Of a stretch of 64,000 nucleotides of DNA, positions 26,627 through 34,958 are shown in pieces. Both the position numbers and the translations under genes were made by a program. Positions within the stretch are counted from its first letter, which is position 1. Each line of letters starts with the position of its first letter. Source of the stretch: an uncultured Methylobacillus sp. Its GTDB lineage: Bacteria; Pseudomonadota; Gammaproteobacteria; Burkholderiales; Methylophilaceae. The notes under the pieces are model-generated. The model made no database searches. It was not told the origin of the DNA and was given only the letters and a program-made list of their open reading frames with translations. The stretch covers positions 1 through 64,000 of the forward strand of contig CAMLDO010000008.1 of assembly GCA_946478865.1 (NCBI GenBank), read 5' to 3'.

Positions 26627-26965
26627 TCACCCCACGACGTAAGTCACGAAGGCATCGTTCAGCTTGAACAGGCCGACGATGCGCTCGCCCTTCTCCGGCC
26701 GCACGAACTGATTGGCCTCCAGGTATTTCGCAAAGCGCATGCCTTCTTCCGGCAGCTTGGTGAAAGCACGCTTGATCACCTGCGGCGTATCCTCGATCGC
26801 CTGCACGTATTCGTCGTTTTCCGTGTGGTGGATCACGTAGCCGAAGAACTCGGCCTCCTCGGGAATACCCAGCTGCTGCTTGATCGCACCCTGCTTTTGC
26901 TTGCGCTGCTCTACCGCGGCTGCGACGCGTTCGTCACGCGAGCCGCGGCGTTTGGATTCGCCCAT
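26627..26965 (-). CDS. Conserved-looking small protein, unknown function
   Basis: 112 residues starting at the ATG at 26965 behind an AGGTGA site. The in-frame upstream extension overlaps the next gene's region in Arg/Ser/Pro-rich nonsense and is rejected. The N-terminal 35 residues are very basic and polar (MGESKRRGSRDERV, KQKQGAIKQQ); the rest looks like a small alpha/beta fold (FFGYVIHHTENDEYV, RFAKYLEANQFVRPEKGERIVGLFKLNDAFVTYV). There is no membrane helix, signal peptide or cysteine pattern. I do not recognise the family. It ends at the bidirectional terminator shared with marR and is probably monocistronic. Confidence 0.75.
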   Translation of the reverse strand: MGESKRRGSRDERVAAAVEQRKQKQGAIKQQLGIPEEAEFFGYVIHHTENDEYVQAIEDTPQVIKRAFTKLPEEGMRFAKYLEANQFVRPEKGERIVGLFKLNDAFVTYVVG

Positions 26966-27032
26966 GTCATCACCTGTTTCAAGTCGAGGGGCGCATGATA
27001 CCCGCTGTGCCGATGCACAGCGAAACAAAATG

Positions 27033-27542
27033 CTAGTCGGCCGTGCCGCTCTGCGCTTGCTCCTGCACTGACTCACCGATAACCGATTGCGCCAGCGTGG
27101 TCTGCTCCTCGGTGCGCGCATAGACGATGAGCACGGTATAGCCATGATGGACGGCATCCCGCACGAGATCGGCGAAGTTTTCCTTGCCCTTGGCACCGGC
27201 GCCGATGAAGCCACCCAGCACGCCACCTGCTGCTGCGCCCCAGCCTATCATGGTCAGGGTGCCGATCACGGGACTAGCGAGGAACAGGCTCACATTGGCC
27301 GCCGCCAATGCCGCTTCGCCGAGTGCTCCCGCCGCGCCACCGATGACCGTACCGACCGCGCCGCCCGTAAGCGTTTCATTGCGCACCTCATCAGAATTGG
27401 GCGCGATGTGCCCCTTGTCGCCGGGCTCATCGAGTATCTCGAACTGCTCCGCCGTGATGCCCCGATCGAACAGCTGCTGCCTGACCTGCTCGGCTTCCTG
27501 GCGCGTGGCGTAAATACCGAAAATGCGATGCAGATAATCCAT
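27033..27542 (-). CDS. YflT-like / glycine-zipper membrane protein
   Basis: 169 residues. The N-terminal 45 residues look like the small alpha/beta module of the general-stress 17M/YflT type (HRIFGIYATRQEAEQVRQQL, RGITAEQFEIL). A long Gly/Ala-rich stretch (about 60-118) contains two membrane-spanning glycine zippers (GGAVGTVIGGAAGALG, WGAAAGGVLGGFIGAGA), and a second alpha/beta segment follows (ADLVRDAVHHGYTVLIVYA). The same arrangement occurs in the protein encoded at 35620-36186 beside the oxidase. Such proteins are usually envelope or stress associated; no specific function can be given. Confidence 0.8.
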   Translation of the reverse strand: MDYLHRIFGIYATRQEAEQVRQQLFDRGITAEQFEILDEPGDKGHIAPNSDEVRNETLTGGAVGTVIGGAAGALGEAALAAANVSLFLASPVIGTLTMIGWGAAAGGVLGGFIGAGAKGKENFADLVRDAVHHGYTVLIVYARTEEQTTLAQSVIGESVQEQAQSGTAD

Positions 27543-27739
27543 CGTGACCTGCCTTTCTTTAAGTCTCGAGATGTAAACATGGGCGCGACGCCCCTGATTT
27601 TTACGACTGAAGACCAGGCGTTAAGTTTGTGCAGCAGTTCGGATAACCGGGTTGTCTTACAACAAGATCAGCCTAGACCCGATGCCGTGCGCGATCAGCC
27701 GGCGCTAGATTCTTTCTCCCACTGGAAAGGAGGTACGTC

Positions 27740-28024
27740 ATGGCATCGCACAGCAGTACCACGACCGATCACAACCAGATTCGCAAATGGGTGGAAGAGC
27801 GCGGGGGCAAGCCTGCGTGCGTCAAAGGTACGGGCGGCAAGGACGACCCTGGCCTGCTGCGTATCGACTTCCCCGGAGGTGCGGGCGAGGACCGTCTGGA
27901 AACCATCGAATGGGACGAATTCTTCGAGAAGTTCGACGAGAACAAGCTGGCCTTCCTGCATCAGGACAAGACCTCCGACGGCGATACCAGCCGCTTCTTC
28001 AAGTTCGTTCGGCGCGATCACTGA
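27740..28024 (+). CDS. Small conserved soluble protein, unknown function
   Basis: 94 residues, acidic, with no membrane segment. It has a nearly ideal ribosome-binding site (AAAGGAGGT at 27724-27732) and a strong terminator right after it, so it is probably a well-expressed single gene. The pattern IRKWVEERGGKPACVKGTG, LLRIDFPGG, IEWDEFFEKFDENKLAFLHQ resembles a family of about 90 residues seen in many proteobacteria that is sometimes mislabelled as a glucan branching enzyme; it has no glycosidase domain. Function unknown. Confidence 0.85.
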   Translation: MASHSSTTTDHNQIRKWVEERGGKPACVKGTGGKDDPGLLRIDFPGGAGEDRLETIEWDEFFEKFDENKLAFLHQDKTSDGDTSRFFKFVRRDH

Positions 28025-28033
28025 ATCTGGTCA

Positions 28034-28059
28034 AGCCCGCGTCACACGCGGGCTTTTTT
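28034..28059 (+). terminator. Rho-independent terminator
   Basis: AGCCCGCG (28034-28041), loop TCACA, CGCGGGCT (28047-28054), followed by a T run to 28059. It begins 10 bp after the stop at 28024. Its T-tract overlaps the stop codon of the convergent molybdopterin-oxidoreductase gene. Confidence 0.92.
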
Positions 28060-30280
28060 ACGTCTCCGTGAATGCAGTGTGGATGGGCAGCTTGCGGATG
28101 CGCTTGCCAGTCGCGGCGTAGATCGCATTGGTGATCGCCGGAGCAATGGCCGCCGTGCCGGGCTCGCCGATACCGCCGGGCTCGTCGCCGCTGGGCATGA
28201 GGATCACTTCGATGATCGGGGTATCGTTCATGCGCGCGACCCGGTAATTATCGAAATTGCTCTGCACGACGCGGCCGTCCTTGACTGTGATCTCGCCCCA
28301 CATCGCGCCCGACAGGCCGAACAGGATGCCGCCCTCCATCTGCGCCGCCACCGTGTCCGGATTGACCATGGTGCCGCAGTCGACCGCGCATACCACGCGC
28401 TTCACTTTCACCTCGCCATCGACTACTTCCACTTCCGCGATTTGCGCCACGTAGCTGCCGAAACCGTACTGCACGGACACGCCCCGGCCCTGCCCCTTGG
28501 GCAGCTTGCCGCCCCAGCCCGCCTTGTCCGCGGCCTGTTGCAGTACCGCCTTGGCGCGCGGATTGCTGATGTGCGCGAGACGGTAGGCCACCGGGTCCTT
28601 GCCGACCTTGTGCGCGAGCTCGTCGATGAAGCTTTCCATCATGAAGGTGTTGTGCGTGATGCCCACGCCACGCCACCAGCCGGTCACGAGCCCAGGCGGC
28701 TCCTGCCGCACATATTCCACCAGCAGGTTGTTTTCCACATAGAGCGGCTCGCGCGCGCCCTCGATCGCATCGGGATCCAGACCGTTCTGCACTAGCTGCG
28801 GTACCCAGCGCGACATGATGGAGGAGCCGGTGACGCGATGACTCCAGGCAATCGGCTTGCCAGACTTGTCGAGCGCCGCAGCAAGGCGATCGTAATAGTA
28901 CGGGCGATAGATGCCGTGCTGCATGTCCTCCTCGCGCGTCCAGACCACCTTGACCGGGTAATTGACCTGCTTGGCGATGCCCACCGCCTGGTTGATGAAA
29001 TCCACGTCCAGCCGCCGTCCGAAGCCGCCGCCGATGTGGTGGTTGTGTACGAAAACCTTGTCCGGCGGCAGCTGGGTGATGGAAACCGCTCCCGCTTTCG
29101 CCAGCGTCGGCACCTGCGTACCGACCCAGATGTCGCAGCGGTCCTTCTGCACATGCACCGTGCAATTCATCGGTTCCAGCGCGGCCTGCGAGAGAAAGGG
29201 CACCTGGTACACCGCCTCGAAGCGCTGCTCGGCCTTGTCGTAAACCTTGCGGAACTGGCCGTCCGCACGCGCGACCACGCCCGGAGCGGCACGGCCGCCG
29301 CCCTCTGAAGCCTCCTTGAGCTGCGCCAGGATATCTTCGTGGCTGATCCCCGCGTTGCGTCCGCCGTCCCATTCCACTTCAAGCGCCGCAAGACCCTGCT
29401 TGGCCGCCCACATATGATCTGCGATGACCGCGACGGCGCTTTCCAGCTTGACCACGTCCACTACGCCCTTGACCTGGCGTGCCTTGGTATCGTTGACGGT
29501 ACGCAACTTGCCACCGAGCACGGGCGATGCGGCGACCGTGGCGATCTTCATGTTGGGCACCTGAACGTCGATGCCGTATACCGCCTTGCCATTAACCTTG
29601 TCGGGGGTGTCCAGCCGCTTCACCGGCTGGCCGATAACCGTGAAATCCTTGGGATCCTTGAGATGGATTTCTTTCGGCAGCGGCAGTTTGGCCGCCGCAT
29701 CCACGACCTCTCCGAACGGCGCGCGGCGACCCGATTCGTCGTGCAGAATCAAGCCGTTCTCGACGCGGCATTCCTCCGGCTTTACCTTCCAGTCCTCGCA
29801 TGCAGCGGACACCAGCATCATGCGTGCCGCCGCGCCTGCCTCGCGCAAAGGCTTCCATGCGCCGCGTATCGAGGTCGAGCCGCCCGTCACTTGCGAGCCA
29901 AGGATAGGGTCGGCGTACAGCTTGTCGTCTGCCGGCGCCTGCTCCAGCCGGACATTCTTGAGGTCGGCTCCCAGCTCTTCCGCGACCAGCATGGGAATCG
30001 AGGTGAAGGTGCCCTGCCCCATCTCGACCTTGTGCATGACGAGCGTGACCACGCCTTCGCGGTCGATGCGGATAAAAGCATTGGGAGAAAAGCTGCTGCC
30101 TGCAACGGTCCCCGAAGCCGGAGTTGGGCTCGAATCCTTGTTGCGCAGCCTGGGCAGCACGAAACCGATGATGAGACCGCCGCCGAGTGCCGCGCCAGCG
30201 ATGAGGAATTCGCGTCGGGCAATGCCCTTGGCGCCGAGACTGTGAGGGTGCTGCTCGAAATAATGCGGGAGAGATTTCAT
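28058..30280 (-). CDS. Tat-exported molybdopterin-binding subunit, xanthine dehydrogenase family (IorB-like)
   Basis: 740 residues. A twin-arginine signal (ARREFLIAGAALGGG, about residues 21-35) indicates folded export to the periplasm. The rest is an aldehyde oxidase/xanthine dehydrogenase-type molybdopterin subunit of the isoquinoline 1-oxidoreductase beta kind: GQGTFTSIPMLVAEELG near 89, GGGFGRR near 425, and the C-terminal GGIGEPGTAAIAPAI with the likely catalytic glutamate. It hydroxylates or oxidises an aldehyde or N-heterocycle; the substrate is unknown. It pairs with the 2Fe-2S subunit 8 bp upstream. There is no FAD subunit, so electrons probably go to a cytochrome. No XdhC-like maturation gene is in the window. 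Confidence 0.92.
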   Translation of the reverse strand: MKSLPHYFEQHPHSLGAKGIARREFLIAGAALGGGLIIGFVLPRLRNKDSSPTPASGTVAGSSFSPNAFIRIDREGVVTLVMHKVEMGQGTFTSIPMLVAEELGADLKNVRLEQAPADDKLYADPILGSQVTGGSTSIRGAWKPLREAGAAARMMLVSAACEDWKVKPEECRVENGLILHDESGRRAPFGEVVDAAAKLPLPKEIHLKDPKDFTVIGQPVKRLDTPDKVNGKAVYGIDVQVPNMKIATVAASPVLGGKLRTVNDTKARQVKGVVDVVKLESAVAVIADHMWAAKQGLAALEVEWDGGRNAGISHEDILAQLKEASEGGGRAAPGVVARADGQFRKVYDKAEQRFEAVYQVPFLSQAALEPMNCTVHVQKDRCDIWVGTQVPTLAKAGAVSITQLPPDKVFVHNHHIGGGFGRRLDVDFINQAVGIAKQVNYPVKVVWTREEDMQHGIYRPYYYDRLAAALDKSGKPIAWSHRVTGSSIMSRWVPQLVQNGLDPDAIEGAREPLYVENNLLVEYVRQEPPGLVTGWWRGVGITHNTFMMESFIDELAHKVGKDPVAYRLAHISNPRAKAVLQQAADKAGWGGKLPKGQGRGVSVQYGFGSYVAQIAEVEVVDGEVKVKRVVCAVDCGTMVNPDTVAAQMEGGILFGLSGAMWGEITVKDGRVVQSNFDNYRVARMNDTPIIEVILMPSGDEPGGIGEPGTAAIAPAITNAIYAATGKRIRKLPIHTAFTET

Positions 30281-30288
30281 GGCGGCAC

Positions 30289-30747
30289 CTACGCTTTCAC
30301 GCCGGCAGCATGCTTGATCGCAGCCCGGATACGCGGGTAAGTCCCGCAGCGACAGATGTTGCCGGACATCGCGTTATTGATATCCTCGTCCGTCGGCTGG
30401 GGCTTGTCGCGCAGCAAGGCAGTCGCCGCCATCACCTGCCCCGACTGGCAATAGCCGCACTGGATCACGTCCAGAGCGAGCCACGACTGCTGGATCTTGC
30501 GTCCGGGCTCGGTATCGCCGATGGCTTCGATGGTGACGATCTTTTTGCCTTGGGCCGCAGAAGCCGGCGTGACGCAGGAACGCGTCGGCATGCCGTCCAG
30601 ATGGATGGTGCAGGCGCCGCACAACGCTTTGCCGCAGCCGAATTTGGTACCTGTCAGCCCGATCACATCGCGTAACGCCCAGAGTATGGGTATGTCGTCG
30701 GTCACATCGATCTGATGGTCCTTGCCGTTGACATTCAGAGTGATCAT
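30289..30747 (-). CDS. 2Fe-2S subunit of molybdenum hydroxylase (IorA-like)
   Basis: 152 residues from the ATG at 30747 (GGGGAG just upstream); a 38-residue Arg-rich in-frame extension is rejected. Eight conserved cysteines give two clusters: the plant-ferredoxin-like set ([16 protein letters not shown] and the later PTRSC) and the helical set (CGYCQSGQ and [10 protein letters not shown]). It passes electrons from the molybdopterin centre of its partner, encoded 8 bp downstream. It has no signal peptide and should be carried out by the Tat signal of the large subunit. Confidence 0.92.
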   Translation of the reverse strand: MITLNVNGKDHQIDVTDDIPILWALRDVIGLTGTKFGCGKALCGACTIHLDGMPTRSCVTPASAAQGKKIVTIEAIGDTEPGRKIQQSWLALDVIQCGYCQSGQVMAATALLRDKPQPTDEDINNAMSGNICRCGTYPRIRAAIKHAAGVKA

Positions 30748-31090
30748 TTTCTCCCCTTTCCTGCCGGCGCAGGCCGGTAATGCTGGTAGCCCCATGAAAG
30801 GCCGCCGCGCGAAACGGCGGAAGATGTGCCGACGGACATGGCGCGGCACTGTAAGAGTCAAAAACTAGACTGTATGCCGACGACTAAAGTTCAGGCATTC
30901 GGCCGCGAGGTTATCCGCGGCATCCACATTTTCTGTGGATAAGCTTGTGGGGTGCGTGGGGATGGGTGCAGTAAATGGATGAGCCGATAAGGGAAATCCC
31001 CGCTGCGCAATAAATGACCCGCAGGCCTCGCTCCGGCTGGAGCCTAACTGTGACGCGGATTACAACAAGGTGCGGTTACGCGGCTTCCTG
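30748..31090. other. Intergenic region with direct repeat copy A
   Basis: 343 bp between the oxidoreductase pair and the Sel1 gene (both minus strand). It carries repeat copy A with a DnaA-box match (30923-31010) and the promoter region of the oxidoreductase pair. I see no protein-coding gene or RNA gene in the rest. Confidence 0.6.
30923..31010 (+). repeat. 88-bp direct repeat, copy A, with DnaA-box 9-mer
   Basis: This copy matches 31863-31950 without gaps at 72 of 88 positions by my count; the first 30 bp are identical. The core has a CCACA/TGTGG hairpin and TGTGGATAA at 30934-30942, the exact complement of the DnaA consensus TTATCCACA. A looser site (TTATCCGCG) lies at 30911-30919. The two copies are exactly 940 bp apart and flank the Sel1 gene. 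Confidence 0.85.
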
Positions 31091-31804
31091 CTAGCAGCCG
31101 CGATAGCCGTTTTCCTTGCATTTGGCAGCGCGCGTGCGTGCCTCTTCGGCCTGCGCCGGCGTCAACGTGGTTGCGGTAAAGCGCATGATCTTCATCGTGC
31201 GCATCCGGTTGCGCGGCTCCGCGTTTTCCGTCGCCAGCACCAGCCACATGAATCCCGTCACCGGGTCTTTCTCGATGCCTTCGCCGTTTGCATGGATCAC
31301 GCCCAGATGATGCTGGGCTTCGCCGTTGCCTTGTTCGGCGGCGCGCCGGTACCAATCGAGTGCCGTCCGCACATCCTGCGGTACCACTTCGCCCTTGAAA
31401 TAGAGATCGCCGAGGTTGAGCTGGGAACGCGCGTGCCCCTGCTCCGCCGCCTTGCGGTACCACTCCATGGCCTCCTCATGGCTGCTCAGCGCGGCGACAC
31501 GGCGGAAATGCAGTGCACCCAGCGTGTATTGCGCCTCGTCGTAGCCATGCTCAGCGGAACGGCGATACCACCGCTGCGCCTCGCCTACGTCCTGCGGTAC
31601 GCCGTCGCCGCTGATGTACATCTGCCCCAGGTTGTACTCGGCCTTGGCATTTCCTTCCTGCGCCAGCATGGTGTAAATGCCCAGCGCGCGCAGCTTGTCG
31701 CCCGCCTCGATCGCAGCCTTGGCATCCTGCAGGGTTTCAGTGACGGCCAGCACAGCGCTCGGAAAAAGCAGGACCAGCGCAGCGATGTACAAGCGGAATT
31801 TCAT
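31091..31804 (-). CDS. Exported Sel1-repeat (TPR-like) protein
   Basis: 237 residues: a signal peptide (MKFRLYIAALVLLFPSAVLA), then about four Sel1-like repeats of about 36 residues (for example AEYNLGQMYISGDGVPQDVGEA, AQYTLGALHF, SQLNLGDLYFKGE, AQHHLGVIHANGEGI), and a short tail with two cysteines (CKENGYRGC). Sel1 proteins are periplasmic interaction scaffolds; no partner is evident. The gene is bracketed by two 88-bp direct repeats, which raises the possibility that it arrived or was duplicated together with them. Confidence 0.9.
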   Translation of the reverse strand: MKFRLYIAALVLLFPSAVLAVTETLQDAKAAIEAGDKLRALGIYTMLAQEGNAKAEYNLGQMYISGDGVPQDVGEAQRWYRRSAEHGYDEAQYTLGALHFRRVAALSSHEEAMEWYRKAAEQGHARSQLNLGDLYFKGEVVPQDVRTALDWYRRAAEQGNGEAQHHLGVIHANGEGIEKDPVTGFMWLVLATENAEPRNRMRTMKIMRFTATTLTPAQAEEARTRAAKCKENGYRGC

Positions 31805-31862
31805 GGCGGTCTCCGGTTAGAAACTGTCACTCTAGTCCACTCGGGATTCATTTGCACCGCAT

Positions 31863-31950
31863 TCCACATTTTCTGTGGATAAGCTTGTGGGGCGCATGGG
31901 GATGAGCGCGCTAACTGGATGAGCCACTGGGGAAAACCGGAGCTGCGCAA
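31863..31950 (+). repeat. 88-bp direct repeat, copy B, with DnaA-box 9-mer
   Basis: Second copy of the repeat at 30923-31010, in the same orientation, 58 bp upstream of the Sel1 start. TGTGGATAA lies at 31874-31882. The conserved core continues as AAGCTTGTGGGG in both copies, while the second half diverges by scattered substitutions only. Confidence 0.85.
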
Positions 31951-31982
31951 AAACGCGACATGGCATGACGGAGACTCAGCAA

Positions 31983-32008
31983 CAAAAAGCCCCGCATCTG
32001 CGGGGCTT
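31983..32008 (-). terminator. Rho-independent terminator (minus strand)
   Basis: AAGCCCCGCA (31987-31996) pairs with TGCGGGGCTT (31999-32008) around a very short loop; read on the minus strand the stem is followed by TTTTTGTT. It ends the transcript of the small exported protein at 32059-32313. Confidence 0.88.
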
Positions 32009-32058
32009 CATGTATTGCAGTATTGATTTCAATCCCGGCTTCGCAATGCGTTTGACAG

Positions 32059-32313
32059 CTATTTGCCCTGCTCGCGCTTGCGTGCCTCGGAGGCCTTTTC
32101 CGCCTGGTTTTCAGCGTTATCCTCGGCCATTTCCTCCTCGGCCTCGCGCTGGATTTTCTTGCCGCCCTTCTCGACCTTCTGGCCGGCTTCGTGCGTTTTC
32201 TTGTTGATGCGTTGCTCGGTGCGTTCCATGCGGTCATTGGTATCGTCCGCCATGGAGGCGCCCATGAAAGTCGTGAGAAAAGCTGCGGCAATCAACGAAA
32301 TCAGGGTTTTCAT
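32059..32313 (-). CDS. Small exported charged protein, unknown function
   Basis: 84 residues: a signal peptide (MKTLISLIAAAFLTTFMGASMA) and a mature part of about 60 residues that is almost entirely Lys/Glu/Arg/Ala with no hydrophobic core, probably one long helix or disordered (ERTEQRINKKTHEAGQKVEK). GGAG precedes the ATG and a terminator follows, so it looks like a real single gene. The family is not recognised; periplasmic proteins of this sort are often stress-induced. Confidence 0.75.
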   Translation of the reverse strand: MKTLISLIAAAFLTTFMGASMADDTNDRMERTEQRINKKTHEAGQKVEKGGKKIQREAEEEMAEDNAENQAEKASEARKREQGK

Positions 32314-32573
32314 TGTTGGATCTCCATTCCCGGTTGTCGACCGTTGCCGCCCTATTCACGGCAACACTTGCCGTCACATTAAGAGAATCCATCCTGGTCC
32401 GGCATCAGCTTGAGGCCGAGTTCGCTGTCAGAATCCAACCTACAGTTCGCGGCCCTGCAGCTCGTGCGCGGCCATTGTCGGCATACCTCCTACATGTAAA
32501 TCCGGCACTTCTTACATCTCTAGCTTGGCAATTTCTTCATGATGAAGCTCACCCCTGTTACTGCGGAGCTCGC

Positions 32574-32819
32574 ATGTTTGCAAATTCCGTTGCCGTCATA
32601 CTTCTGGTCTTGCTGATCGGGCTCCCCACCCTCCTGTTGCTCATCTGGAGCCTGCGTACCGGACAATTCGAGAACCTCCATATCTCGTCCGAATCAATCT
32701 TCGACGACGAAGAGTTGCGTTACGTCCGCCCCTGGGAAACGCGAAAACAGGCGCAGGAGCGCGCCACACGGTTCGGAAAGCCGGTTGAAACCAAGGAAGG
32801 CTGGATCAAATGGCTGTGA
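32574..32819 (+). CDS. ccoS: CcoS-like oxidase assembly protein
   Basis: 81 residues from the ATG at 32574 behind GGAG. One membrane helix (about 4-27) is followed by RTGQFENLHISSESIFDDEEL, which matches the CcoS pattern (helix, SGQFDDLE, acidic tail), then a longer basic tail. CcoS helps mature cbb3 oxidases, probably in haem or copper insertion. It overlaps ccoN by 10 bp. At 81 residues it is longer than the usual 50-65, so the tail may be specific to this oxidase type. Confidence 0.75.
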   Translation: MFANSVAVILLVLLIGLPTLLLLIWSLRTGQFENLHISSESIFDDEELRYVRPWETRKQAQERATRFGKPVETKEGWIKWL

Positions 32820-34312
32820 TCGAAGCGAGCTCCGTCAAAAAGGTTAAACGCACCAGCTCTCCCCAGGAAAATGCGATCGACCACAGCAAGGTCCGCGTGG
32901 ACGTGCAGCAGGTGGCGCTGTTCGACGCCTCCAGCCGTAGCGTGGTCGCGCTAGGCGTGTGGATCGCACTCGTTTGGCTGCTTATCGGCACGGCCTTGGG
33001 CGACATCAGCAGTTTCAAGTTCGACCTTCCGGATTTTCTGGCGCAGCAGGACTGGCTGACCTTCGGGCGCGTACGCCCGGCCCACCTCAATGCCATGGTG
33101 TACGGCTGGGCCTCGACCGCGATGTTTTCCGTTTCGCTGTGGCTTATTCCGCGCCTGTGCCGCACGCCGCTGCAATGGAGCAACCTCGCGATGGTCGGCA
33201 TCCTGTGGTGGAACATGGGCGTCGCCATCGGCATCGTGGCGCTGCTGCGCGGCTATGGCGACGGTATGGAATGGCTGGAACTGGACAATGTGATCGCCGA
33301 CCCGCTGCTCATCATCGGTGCGGGCATGGTAGGCGCTTCGATCTGGAAGACGCTCGCCAATCGCAAGGTCGAGCACATGTTCGTCTCGGTGTGGTACATC
33401 ACCGCCTCCTACCCGTGGTTCGTCATCATCTTCACCGCAGGCAACCTGCCCATCTACCAGGGCGTGGAATCGGCCGCGGTGAACTGGTTCTACGCGCATA
33501 ACGCGCTCGGCCTGTGGCTCACCACGGTCAACCTCGGCCTCATCTATTACATCATCCCCAAGATCATCGGGCGTCCGGTGTATTCCTACTGGCTGTCGCT
33601 CATCGGCTTCTGGGGACTTGCGCTGTTCTATGCACTCAACGGCATGCATCACCTCATCGGCGGACCGATGCCGTCGTGGATGATTGCGACCTCGATCACC
33701 GCCAGCATCCTCATGGTGATTCCCGTGGTCGCCGTCGGTATCAACCACCACATGACCGTGGCCGGACGTTTCGGCGCGCTGCGCTACTCGCCGGCGCTCA
33801 CGCTGATCGTGCTCGCTGCCATGTCGTATACCGCCGTGTCGCTACAGGGCATCCTCACCGCGCTGGTCGGAGTCAATCGCATCACGCACTTCACGCACTG
33901 GACCATCGCGCACTCGCACCTCGGGCTCTACATGTTCGTGACGCTGTCGCTGTTCGGCGGGCTGTACTACATCCTGCCCAAGCTGTGGAACCAGGAATGG
34001 CCGAGCGCCGGCCTTATCCGCACCCATATCGGCTTCATCGTCGCCGGCATGGTGCTGTATGTCGTGGCACTCGGCTTCGGCGGCGTGCTGCAAGGCTTGA
34101 GCCTGCTCGACCCGGCACAAAGCTTCCAGGCCTCGGTGGAAGCGGCACGACCATGGATGCATGCGCGCAGCGTTGCCGCCGTGCTCATCAGCGTGGGACA
34201 TCTCGCCTTCGTCTGGCACGTGATCCTGCTCTATCGCCTGAGCCGTAGCCATGACAAGGTGCTGGAGCCGGCGTTCTACTACATCCGTCCGATTCTGGTG
34301 AAGGAAGAATAA
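32810..34312 (+). CDS. ccoN: cbb3-like cytochrome c oxidase subunit I (divergent CcoN)
   Basis: 500 residues with about 12 membrane helices; the catalytic subunit holding haem b, haem b3 and CuB. The six histidines are present: H92 (haem b), H230, H280 and H281 (CuB), H368 (b3), H370 (b). The cbb3-specific active-site tyrosine is Y274, six residues before H280, so this is an oxidase and not a nitric-oxide reductase. Aligned on these residues, the position of the glutamate conserved in classical cbb3 enzymes (66 residues after the first CuB histidine of the pair) is Gln346 (VSLQGIL). The operon has CcoO and a monohaem cytochrome but no dihaem CcoP, CcoQ or CcoGHI. It is probably a divergent cbb3 branch; proton pumping is uncertain. 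Confidence 0.88.
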   Translation: MAVIEASSVKKVKRTSSPQENAIDHSKVRVDVQQVALFDASSRSVVALGVWIALVWLLIGTALGDISSFKFDLPDFLAQQDWLTFGRVRPAHLNAMVYGWASTAMFSVSLWLIPRLCRTPLQWSNLAMVGILWWNMGVAIGIVALLRGYGDGMEWLELDNVIADPLLIIGAGMVGASIWKTLANRKVEHMFVSVWYITASYPWFVIIFTAGNLPIYQGVESAAVNWFYAHNALGLWLTTVNLGLIYYIIPKIIGRPVYSYWLSLIGFWGLALFYALNGMHHLIGGPMPSWMIATSITASILMVIPVVAVGINHHMTVAGRFGALRYSPALTLIVLAAMSYTAVSLQGILTALVGVNRITHFTHWTIAHSHLGLYMFVTLSLFGGLYYILPKLWNQEWPSAGLIRTHIGFIVAGMVLYVVALGFGGVLQGLSLLDPAQSFQASVEAARPWMHARSVAAVLISVGHLAFVWHVILLYRLSRSHDKVLEPAFYYIRPILVKEE

Positions 34313-34316
34313 GAGT

Positions 34317-34958
34317 ATGACCAGGATATTCGTACTGCTGATGGGCGCCCTAGCGACCGTAAGCTTCGCGCTGACGGTACTGGTGATCCTGCCGTCCTCG
34401 CTGCTTTACGAGTCGAAGAAATCCGCCCCGGCCGATCTCAAACCGTACAGCGAAACCGCGCTGCGCGGCCGCGAAATCTACATGAAAAATGGTTGCGTCT
34501 ACTGCCACACGCAGCAGGTGCGCGATCCGGCGATCACTACCGATGTGGAAAAAGGCCTCGGCGGCCGACCGTCGTACCCAGCCGATTACTACTACGACAA
34601 ACCCCATTTGCTCGGGACCATGCGTACCGGTCCCGACCTGTTCAATATCGGCACGCGCCTGCCGGACCGCGAGTGGCATCTGCTGCATCTCTACCAGCCA
34701 CGCGCGCTGGTACCGTGGTCCATCATGCCGAGCTTTCCCTTCCTGTTTAAGGTGAAGCAACAGGCCGGACCCAACGACCATGTGCTCAAGGTGCCGGCGG
34801 AATTCGCCCCGAAGAACGGCGTCGTAGTCACGACTCCGGATGCGCAAGCGCTGGTCGATTACCTGCTCTCGCTCAAGCACGAATATCCCGTGCCGCTTAA
34901 TGAACCCGGCGAGGAAGTCGAAGCCACGCTACCGCAGGAAGAGAGGCTGAAAGAATGA
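34317..34958 (+). CDS. ccoO: cbb3-type oxidase subunit II (CcoO-like monohaem cytochrome c)
   Basis: 213 residues. An N-terminal membrane anchor (about 5-27) is followed by a periplasmic cytochrome domain: haem site CVYCH at 60-64 and the axial methionine in SIMPSF (about 143). The surrounding pattern (GREIYMKNGCVYCHTQQ, RTGPDLFNIGTR, EWHLLHLYQPRALVP) is typical of CcoO. It starts 4 bp after ccoN and overlaps the next gene as ATGA. It feeds electrons to the CcoN haems. Confidence 0.92.
   Translation: MTRIFVLLMGALATVSFALTVLVILPSSLLYESKKSAPADLKPYSETALRGREIYMKNGCVYCHTQQVRDPAITTDVEKGLGGRPSYPADYYYDKPHLLGTMRTGPDLFNIGTRLPDREWHLLHLYQPRALVPWSIMPSFPFLFKVKQQAGPNDHVLKVPAEFAPKNGVVVTTPDAQALVDYLLSLKHEYPVPLNEPGEEVEATLPQEERLKE

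Noticed and set aside
30923..31950. Chromosome replication origin
   Set aside because: Although two exact DnaA boxes are present, there is no dnaA, dnaN, gidA or parAB gene and no clear AT-rich unwinding region.
30923..31950. Insertion sequence ends flanking the Sel1 gene
   Set aside because: The repeats are direct, not inverted, there is no transposase, and the enclosed gene is an ordinary Sel1 protein.
32810..34312. Nitric-oxide reductase (NorB) identity for the haem-copper subunit
   Set aside because: Tyr274 six residues before the CuB histidine pair and the CcoO partner fit a cbb3-type oxidase; NOR lacks this tyrosine and pairs with NorC.
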